DNA of 64,000 bases from Curvibacter gracilis ATCC BAA-807 (GTDB lineage: Bacteria > Pseudomonadota > Gammaproteobacteria > Burkholderiales > Burkholderiaceae_C), in NCBI RefSeq assembly GCF_000518645.1, contig NZ_JADZ01000010.1, forward strand, positions 62,001-126,000, given 5' to 3'. The notes beneath the pieces were generated by a model, which saw only the letters and a list, made by a program, of their open reading frames with translations, was not told the origin of the DNA and searched no databases. Within the stretch, counting starts at the first letter, position 1; the number at the start of each line of letters is the position of its first letter. Of the stretch, positions 58,228-64,000 are shown piece by piece. A program made the translations under genes and the position numbers.

Positions 58228-59184
58228 TTACTGCGCCTTGTCCGCCGTTGTGGTGGCCTCCGGAAAGCGCTGGGCCTGTCCCAGCGCCACCCCTGCCTCG
58301 CTCATCGGCGCGCACAAGATCTCGCCCGCCGTCGAGTCGGTGACGAACAGCGTGCGGCGATCTGCCCCGCCGTAGGCCACATTGGTCAGCGAGTGGCCTG
58401 AGGGGCCGCGCAACACCTCGACCGGCTCTGCCCGGCCGTTGAGCACCCACACATAGGCCAGGCCCGGGTTGGCCACGATCAGGCGGCCGGCCTCGTCCAT
58501 GGCCAGGCCGTCGGGGCCGCTGGGGCCGTAGGAGGTGAAGAACTGCCCCGCCTTGGCCACCGAGCCGTCGGCCAGCAGGGGCATGCGCCACACGCAGTTG
58601 CCGCGGGTGGCGGCCACGAACAAAAAGCGCTCGTCGGGCGAGAGCACGATGCCATTGGGGCTGGGCACATTCGACAGCAGCAGGTCCAGCCGCCCTTCGG
58701 GCGAGAGGCGGTACACCCGGCCGCTGGGGTCGTGCAGCCCGGTCTGGCCCTGGTCGGTGAAGAACAGCTTGCCCCGGCTGTCGAAGCACAGGTCATTCAC
58801 GCCCTTGAAGCTTTCGGTGTTGCGCCGCGCCAGCAGGGGGCGCAGGCTGCCTCGGGTCACGTCGAGCACCATCAGGCCATTCATGTAGTCGGTGATCAGC
58901 AACTCGGTGGGGCTCATGAACTTCATGCCATTGGGCTCGCCCTCCCACTGGGCCACCAGATCCCATTCACCCTGGGGGTCGACGCGGAACACGCGGCCGA
59001 AGGGGATGTCGGTGACGTAGAGGTTGCCCTGGGCGTCGAAGACCGGGCCTTCGAGAAACGAGTCGGCCGCCCGGCCGCCCTGGTTGGCATCACCCCAGAC
59101 GGTGCGCCGCGCCTGCCGGTACTTGCCTGGCAGGGCGCTGAAGGTGTCCAGGGTGCGGACCGTGGGTGGGTTCAGCAAAAACAT
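58228..59184 (-). CDS. SMP-30/gluconolactonase-family protein
   Basis: A 318-residue six-bladed beta-propeller of the SMP-30/gluconolactonase family: FLEGPVFDAQGNLYVTDIPFGRVFRVD (metal-binding Glu in LEGP, residue 45), WEGEPNGMKFMSPTELLITDY, NDLCFDSRGKLFFTDQGQTG, SPNGIVLSPDERFLFVAAT and GPDGLAMDEAGRLIVANPG. It hydrolyses lactones or related esters with a divalent metal. It is the last gene of the minus-strand operon with an amidohydrolase and three Bug proteins, so a lactone intermediate of the imported compound is a likely substrate. Confidence 0.88.
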   Translation of the reverse strand: MFLLNPPTVRTLDTFSALPGKYRQARRTVWGDANQGGRAADSFLEGPVFDAQGNLYVTDIPFGRVFRVDPQGEWDLVAQWEGEPNGMKFMSPTELLITDYMNGLMVLDVTRGSLRPLLARRNTESFKGVNDLCFDSRGKLFFTDQGQTGLHDPSGRVYRLSPEGRLDLLLSNVPSPNGIVLSPDERFLFVAATRGNCVWRMPLLADGSVAKAGQFFTSYGPSGPDGLAMDEAGRLIVANPGLAYVWVLNGRAEPVEVLRGPSGHSLTNVAYGGADRRTLFVTDSTAGEILCAPMSEAGVALGQAQRFPEATTTADKAQ

Positions 59185-59196
59185 GGTGGGGTGTCC

Positions 59197-60177
59197 TCAG
59201 GCGCTGGGAAAGCCGTACAGCACGGCGGGGTTGTCGACCAGTATTCTGTGCCGCAAGCCGGCGTCGGGCGCCCAGGTGGCCAGCAGGTTGAACAGGGTGG
59301 TGTCGTCGGGCTTGGCGTCTTCCTTCTTGGTCGGGTGCGGCCAGTCGCTGCCCCACACCATGCGCTCGGGGGCCTGGCGCAGCAGCGCCCGCGCCACCTC
59401 GCCCACGTCGGAAAAATCGCTGCGCCGGCTGGGCAGGTAGGCGCCCGACAGCTTGAACCAGGTGCGCCCCCCGTCCAGCCAGCGCTGGTACAGGCGCCAG
59501 GCCGGGTGATCCAGCCCTGCGGGCTGGGGCAACTGGCCCATGTGGTCGATCACCAGCGGGCAGGCCAGCTGGCTGAGAGCCGCCTCGTGCGCCTGCAGCA
59601 GCGCGGCCGTGCCGTTCACCTGCAGGTGCCAGCCGCGCTCGGCCAGGCGCTTTGACAGCGGCACCATCATGTCGGCGTTGACGCCCACCAGAAAGCTCAG
59701 GTTGAAGCGCACGCCGCGCACGCCGGCCTCGTGCAGGGCCTGCAACTCGGCCTCGCTCACATCGCTGCCGAGTACCGCCACGCCCCGGGACTGGGGGCCG
59801 GCCGCGCGCAGGGTGTCGGCCAGCAGGCGGTTGTCGGTGCCGTAGGTGGAGGGCTGCACGATCACATGGCGCTGCAGGCCCAGGCGACGCTGCAGCAATC
59901 GGTAATCGGCCAGGCTGGCGTCGGCCGGCAGCAGGGTGGCACTGGGGTGGGCCGGGTAGCGCCGGTCGTAGATGTGGTGGTGGCAGTCGCAGGCGCCGGC
60001 AGGCACCTCGAAGCTGGGCGTGCCCTGGCCGGCCGAATGGGGCACGCTCAGGGGCTCAGGCCGCGGCGCACCGGGGCGGGCCGGTGTCTGGGCGCAGGCA
60101 CCGAGCAGGGCGCCGGCGCCCAGGGTCAGCAGGTGACGACGGTTGGGCGATGCCAGGGGGGCAGTGAACTCATTCAT
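59197..60177 (-). CDS. Amidohydrolase-2 family lactonase-like, exported
   Basis: A 326-residue metal-dependent TIM-barrel hydrolase: DCHHHIYDRRYPAHPS (metal HxH, about residue 64), then AGVRGVRFNLSFLVG, LVIDHMGQLPQPAG and MVWGSDWPHPTKKED (metal Asp). It resembles the LigI/2-pyrone-4,6-dicarboxylate lactonase group. Unusually, it has an N-terminal export signal with a twin arginine and a lipobox (NRRHLLTLGAGALLGAC, Cys28), so it may be a periplasmic or outer-membrane lipoprotein. It lies 12 bases before the SMP-30-like gene and overlaps the Bug gene upstream by 8 bases. Confidence 0.85.
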   Translation of the reverse strand: MNEFTAPLASPNRRHLLTLGAGALLGACAQTPARPGAPRPEPLSVPHSAGQGTPSFEVPAGACDCHHHIYDRRYPAHPSATLLPADASLADYRLLQRRLGLQRHVIVQPSTYGTDNRLLADTLRAAGPQSRGVAVLGSDVSEAELQALHEAGVRGVRFNLSFLVGVNADMMVPLSKRLAERGWHLQVNGTAALLQAHEAALSQLACPLVIDHMGQLPQPAGLDHPAWRLYQRWLDGGRTWFKLSGAYLPSRRSDFSDVGEVARALLRQAPERMVWGSDWPHPTKKEDAKPDDTTLFNLLATWAPDAGLRHRILVDNPAVLYGFPSA

Positions 60178-61150
60178 CGTTGATCTTCAGTTGGCGGGCC
60201 AATTGGCTCCAGTGGGCGGTCTCGGCCGCGATCTGGCGGTCGAACTCGTCGCCGCAGGCCAGCACCGGGTCCATGCCCAGTTGCTGCAGCCGGTCGGCCC
60301 CGGCACTTGACGTGACAAAGCGGCTGACCTCGGTCTGCAGCTTCTGCAGCACCGGCTCGGGCGTCTGGGCCGGGGCCAGCACGCCATACCAGGCATCGGC
60401 CCGGTAGCCCTTGATGCCCGATTCCTCGAAGGTGGGCACCTGGGGCAGGGCGCTCACGCGTTGCGGGCTGGCCACCGCCAAGGCCAGCAGCTTGCCCGAC
60501 TTGATCGAGGGCAGCACCGATCCCAGCGAGGCGAAAGAGGCCATCACCTGCCCGGCCATCACGTCGGCAATGGCCGGGGCCGCACCCTTGTAGGGCACAT
60601 GGGTCAGCTGCAGGCCTGCGCGCTGGGCAAAGTCTTCGCCTGCAAAGTGCACCGAGCTGCCCTGGCCTGGCGAGGCGTAGGTGACGCCACGGGGCTGGCT
60701 TTTGGCCTTGGCCAGAAAATCAGCCAGCCGGCTGAAGCCCGCTTGCGGCCCCACCACCAGCACGGTGGGCGAGGCCCCGATGCGGCACACGGCCTTGAAG
60801 GATTTGACCGGGTCGAACTGGATCTGGCGGCTGTACAGCGCGCTGATCATGGTGTGGTTGGTGGCCGCCATCAACAGGGTGTGGCCGTCCTTGGCCTGGG
60901 CCACAGCCTGGGCCGCGATGATGGTGTTGGCGCCGGGCCGGTTGTCCACGATCACGGGCTGGCCCAGGCTTTTGCCCAGGGGCTCGGCCAGGGCGCGTGC
61001 CACGATGTCGGTGGGCCCGCCTGCCGTGAAGCCCACCAGCAGGCGCACCGGCTGGGTGGGCCAGGGGGCGTTGGCCGGGGGCTGTGCCTGCGCCCAGGTG
61101 GTGCTCAGCAGGCCGATGCAAAGCAGGGGGAGCTTCTTCATGGGCTTCAT
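60170..61150 (-). CDS. Bug/TctC-type periplasmic binding protein
   Basis: 326 residues with a Sec signal (KLPLLCIGLLSTTWAQAQ) and Bug markers WPTQPVRLLVGFTAGGPTDIVARALAEPLGKSLGQPVIVDNRPGAN (the aspartate-rich ligand loop), VPYKGAAPAIADVMAGQVM and PTFEESGIKGYRADAWYGVLAPAQTP. First of three tandem Bug genes as numbered here, and last in transcription order. Its ATG overlaps the stop of the neighbour (ATGA). Ligand unknown. Confidence 0.9.
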   Translation of the reverse strand: MKPMKKLPLLCIGLLSTTWAQAQPPANAPWPTQPVRLLVGFTAGGPTDIVARALAEPLGKSLGQPVIVDNRPGANTIIAAQAVAQAKDGHTLLMAATNHTMISALYSRQIQFDPVKSFKAVCRIGASPTVLVVGPQAGFSRLADFLAKAKSQPRGVTYASPGQGSSVHFAGEDFAQRAGLQLTHVPYKGAAPAIADVMAGQVMASFASLGSVLPSIKSGKLLALAVASPQRVSALPQVPTFEESGIKGYRADAWYGVLAPAQTPEPVLQKLQTEVSRFVTSSAGADRLQQLGMDPVLACGDEFDRQIAAETAHWSQLARQLKINDE

Positions 61151-62148
61151 TGCTTTTCAAAAGCGGTGTTGGCCACCACCTTGCCCCACGATTCGGTGCT
61201 GTCTTTCAGCATCTTGGCCATGTCGGCGCCACCGATCTGGCGCGGCTCGGCGCCCATGTTGGCGGCAAAGGCCTGCAGGTCGGCGCTGGCCATGGCCTTG
61301 GCGATTTCGGCCTGCAGCTTCTGCAGCACCGGGGCCGGCGTGCCCTTGGGGGCCCACAGGCCGGTCCAGTTGACCACGCCGCTCCAGCGCACGCCGGCCT
61401 CGGCAAAGGTGGGGGCGTCGGGCAGGGCGCTCAGGCGCTTGTCGCCGCTCACGGCCAGCACCCGCATCTTGCCGCCCTTGACGTTGCCCATCACCCCGGC
61501 CGGCGAGGCGATCTGGAAGTCCACCGTGTTCGACAGCACGGCCTGGGTGGCCTCACCCGCCCCCTTGAAGGGCACGTGCATGAAGTTCACGCCGGCGGCA
61601 ATGCCCAGCGCCTCGCTGGCAAAGTGCGGCGTGGTGCCGGGGCCGCCGGTGCCGTAGGTGACCTGGTTGGGCTCTTTGCGCGCCGCGGCCAGCAAATCCT
61701 GCAGGCTGGCGAAGCGCGAGCTGGCGTTCACCGCCAGGGCCATGGGGGCAAACACAAAGGCGCTCACCGGCTGCAGATCCTGCGCCGGATCGAAGGGCAG
61801 CTTCTTGAAGATGTGGGGCAGCAGCGAGAAGGTGGTGTCGTTGGCCATCAGGGTGTAGCCGTCGGCCTCGGCCTTGGCCACCTGGGTGGCGCCGATGGTG
61901 CCGGTGCCGCCAGCCTTGTTCTCGATGTAGAAGCTCTGGCCGGTCTGCTCGGTCAGCTTCTGGGCCACTTTGCGGGTGACCACGTCCACCGCGCCGCCGG
62001 GGCCATAGGGCACGACAATCTTCACGGGCTTGGCTGGCCAGGGCGTTTGCGCCCAGGCGTTGCAGCTGGTGGCCGCCAGCAGGGCGGCGGCCAGGGCCAG
62101 CGCGCTGCGGCGGGCCAGGGTCGAGGTCGGTACAGAGGTGTGTTGCAT
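61147..62148 (-). CDS. Bug/TctC-type periplasmic binding protein
   Basis: 333 residues with a Sec signal (SALALAAALLAATSCNAWAQ) and the family segments WPAKPVKIVVPYGPGGAVDVVTRKVAQKLTEQTGQSFYIENKAGGTG, VPFKGAGEATQAVLSNTVDFQ and PTFAEAGVRWSGVVNWTGLWAPKGTP. Middle gene of the tandem set, 33 bases from the neighbour upstream in transcription. The three proteins differ enough that they probably bind different ligands. Confidence 0.9.
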   Translation of the reverse strand: MQHTSVPTSTLARRSALALAAALLAATSCNAWAQTPWPAKPVKIVVPYGPGGAVDVVTRKVAQKLTEQTGQSFYIENKAGGTGTIGATQVAKAEADGYTLMANDTTFSLLPHIFKKLPFDPAQDLQPVSAFVFAPMALAVNASSRFASLQDLLAAARKEPNQVTYGTGGPGTTPHFASEALGIAAGVNFMHVPFKGAGEATQAVLSNTVDFQIASPAGVMGNVKGGKMRVLAVSGDKRLSALPDAPTFAEAGVRWSGVVNWTGLWAPKGTPAPVLQKLQAEIAKAMASADLQAFAANMGAEPRQIGGADMAKMLKDSTESWGKVVANTAFEKQ

Positions 62149-62181
62149 GGTGTGTCTCTTTTGAAATGCCTTGGAAGGGGC

Positions 62182-63171
62182 TCAGTTGAGGGTGATGCCC
62201 GCCGCGCGGATCACCTGGGCCCATTGACGGGATTCGGCCTGCAGAAAGCGGCTGAAGTCGGCGCGGCTGCTGCCCACGGCCTGGGCGCCCTGGGCGGCCA
62301 GGCGCTGCTGCAGTTCGGGGCTGGCCATGGCGGCGCGCACCTCGGTCTCCAGCCGGGCCAGCAGCTCGGGCGGGGTCTTGGCGGGGGCCCACAGGCCGTT
62401 CCATTCCTGGGCCACAAAGCCGGGGCTGCCGGATTCGGCCACGGTCGGCAGGGCCGGCAGGCTGGGCACGCGGGCGCTGGCGGTCACGGCCAGGGCGCGC
62501 AGCTTGCCACCCTTGACCAGCGGCCCGCTGGCCGGCATGGCCGAGAACATCAGGTCCACCTGGCCGGCCATCAGGTCGTTCAGCGCAGGCGCCCCACCCC
62601 GGTAGGGGATGTGGGTGATGAACAACTGCTGGCGCTGCTTGAACAACTCGCCCGCCAGGTGCTGGGCGCTGCCGTTGCCGGCCGAGGCAAACGACAGGCT
62701 GCCCGGCCGGGCGCGGGCGGCCTGCACCAGTTCGGGCAGGCTGCGCCAGGGCGCCTGGGCTGGCACCACCAGCAGCATGGGCACCTGCATCAGCAGCGAG
62801 AGGGGGGCCAGGTCTTTCACGGGGTCGAAAGGCAGGCTCATCAGACTCGGGTTGACCGTGAAGCCGGTGGCATCGAGCAGCAGTGTGTAGCCGTCGGCGG
62901 GGGCCTGGGCCACGGCGGCGGCACCGATGGAGCCCCCGGCGCCGGGCCGGTTGTCGATGATGATGGGCGTCCTGAGGCGCTCGCCCAGCACCGTGGCCAG
63001 GCCGCGCGCGGTCTGGTCGGCGGCGCCACCGGCCGGGTAGGGCACGATCAGGCGGATCGGGCGGCTGGGCCAGTCGCTGCCGGGGGCCGGGGCCGCGTGG
63101 GCAACGGTGGCCGGGATCAGGCTGGCCAGGCCGGCGCCCAGCAGGGCGCGGCGGTGCAGGAGGGGTGGCAT
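62182..63171 (-). CDS. Bug/TctC-type periplasmic binding protein
   Basis: 329 residues with a signal peptide (RRALLGAGLASLIPATVAHA, possibly Tat) and Bug markers WPSRPIRLIVPYPAGGAADQTARGLATVLGERLRTPIIIDNRPGAGG, IPYRGGAPALNDLMAGQVDLM and PTVAESGSPGFVAQEWNGLWAPAKTP. It follows the partial cyclase gene by about 80 bases in the direction of transcription. No membrane subunits (TctA/TctB) are encoded in the window. Confidence 0.9.
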   Translation of the reverse strand: MPPLLHRRALLGAGLASLIPATVAHAAPAPGSDWPSRPIRLIVPYPAGGAADQTARGLATVLGERLRTPIIIDNRPGAGGSIGAAAVAQAPADGYTLLLDATGFTVNPSLMSLPFDPVKDLAPLSLLMQVPMLLVVPAQAPWRSLPELVQAARARPGSLSFASAGNGSAQHLAGELFKQRQQLFITHIPYRGGAPALNDLMAGQVDLMFSAMPASGPLVKGGKLRALAVTASARVPSLPALPTVAESGSPGFVAQEWNGLWAPAKTPPELLARLETEVRAAMASPELQQRLAAQGAQAVGSSRADFSRFLQAESRQWAQVIRAAGITLN

Positions 63172-63253
63172 GTTGTTTGTCTCATTGTTTTGAAAATCAG
63201 GGCCACGGTGGCTGGGGGTTTACACCGTGGCTGCGTGGCGGTGCCCAGGCGCG

Positions 63254-64000
63254 TTACACCGTCGCGATCGGGGTGGCCGGCGAGCCCACGGCCCCCGGCA
63301 GGCGCAGGGGTGGCGCGGTCAGCAGGAAGTGGTGGCGCCCTTGCTGGCGCAGCCAGGTGGCGAGTTCGGTGAAATACCACAGCTCACCCAGGTGGATGCC
63401 GTGCTTGAACAGGCAGTGCTCGTGCAGGGGCAGCCGGGGCTGGCGCAGCGGGCTGGGGCTCATCAGCTTGGGCACCACCAGCTCCACGGCGGGGTTGTCG
63501 GCCAGCAGGCAGGCCAGGCGGCTGTCGGTGATCCAGTTCAGCAGCCGGCTGTCGTGGCCGTCCAGTCCGCTGCCCGTGGCGTGCAGCCGGGCCAGGTCGG
63601 GCTGGCGGTTCATGGCCAGCAGGGTGTCGGCAAAGCCGGTGTGCAGGCACACCATGTCGCCGGGGTCGATCTCGATGCGGTCGGCCTCCAGCAGGCGCAT
63701 CAGGCGGTCGTAGCCCACGGCCTGCCGCTCTCGGCCCAGGTGGTGGGCCAGGTCGATCAGCACGCCCCGGCCCTGCGCGCCGTGTTCGGCCAGGCGTTCG
63801 ATGCCCAGGGCGGCGGCCTCGGGGGCCGGGTAGCGTGCCCAGTCGGCCACGGCCTGCGGGTCTTCGGTGCCGGGGCGGATGTCGGTGCCGGCGCGAAAGC
63901 CGTTGTAGAACACGGCCTCGGCCACCCCGTCGCCATCGGCGTCGAAGCGGCTGCCCACGTGGGCCAGGCTGTCCCACTGGGTGCTGTACTGCAGGCTCAT
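63254..64000 (-). CDS. Cyclase-family (kynurenine-formamidase-like) hydrolase, partial
   Basis: About 248 residues up to the window edge. The reading begins at an internal-looking Met (SLQYSTQWDSLAHVGSRFDADGDG), where the family metal motif HxGTxxDxxxH normally lies some 60-100 residues into the protein, so the N-terminus is probably beyond position 64000. GVLIDLAHHLG and DPGDMVCLHTGFADTLL are typical of the larger cyclase/formamidase-like subfamily. These metal hydrolases open lactams, amides or cyclic esters, in keeping with the lactonase-like genes of the same strand. Confidence 0.85.
   Translation of the reverse strand: MSLQYSTQWDSLAHVGSRFDADGDGVAEAVFYNGFRAGTDIRPGTEDPQAVADWARYPAPEAAALGIERLAEHGAQGRGVLIDLAHHLGRERQAVGYDRLMRLLEADRIEIDPGDMVCLHTGFADTLLAMNRQPDLARLHATGSGLDGHDSRLLNWITDSRLACLLADNPAVELVVPKLMSPSPLRQPRLPLHEHCLFKHGIHLGELWYFTELATWLRQQGRHHFLLTAPPLRLPGAVGSPATPIATV

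Overview
The window is about 64 kb of mostly GC-rich DNA. Gene content points to a nitrogen-fixing betaproteobacterium of the order Burkholderiales: the tail of a nif operon, five Bug/TctC-type periplasmic binding proteins, a CidA/LrgB pair, ModE, and a type VI secretion (T6SS) cargo operon with an Rhs protein. The family-level assignment is inference. No tRNA, rRNA or CRISPR array was seen.

Layout. (1) 1-1612: end of a nif operon (NifX-associated protein, CCE_0567-type small protein, FdxB, NifQ), converging on a sterol-desaturase-like gene. (2) 2.4-5.9 kb: an AT-richer, patchy stretch with two decayed small genes, a zinc-ribbon membrane protein, and a LexA-type box before a 28-codon ORF and a GNAT acetyltransferase. 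(3) 5.9-8.8 kb: a sigma-54-type promoter before a globin-like gene, a luciferase-like monooxygenase and modE. (4) 9.2-17.1 kb: an orphan ABC binding protein, a cidA/lrgB pair, an acyl-CoA operon (ligase, hotdog thioesterase, Bug protein, dienoyl-CoA-reductase-like SDR, half hotdog protein) and a GalE-like gene lacking the catalytic tyrosine. (5) 17.3-31.8 kb: a T6SS cargo operon (DUF6484, TIGR02270, DUF2169, ketosynthase-like) ending in a 1495-residue Rhs protein with its immunity gene, followed by a graveyard of displaced Rhs C-terminal cassettes, each with a different toxin tip and/or immunity gene. (6) 32.4-42 kb: a coiled-coil caspase-like protein converging on a six-gene operon (OmpA-like, CHASE2, a second caspase-like protein with an EF-hand, an MCE protein, a TPR lipoprotein, a permease-like membrane protein). 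I recognise no described system with this composition. (7) 42.4-45.3 kb: two lipoproteins. (8) 45.7-51.5 kb: a PotABCD-like ABC importer with its own GntR regulator and a racemase-family protein. (9) 51.5-55.5 kb: a minus-strand catabolic operon (AroE-like, CoA-transferase, MaoC, VOC, ketopantoate-reductase-like), divergent from a LysR regulator broken by an in-frame TAG. (10) 56.7-64 kb: hipBA, then a minus-strand operon of SMP-30-like, amidohydrolase, three tandem Bug proteins and a partial cyclase.

The parts most worth attention are the Rhs tip archive and the caspase/CHASE2/MCE operon. All functional statements rest on reading motifs by eye and on gene order; no database search was run.
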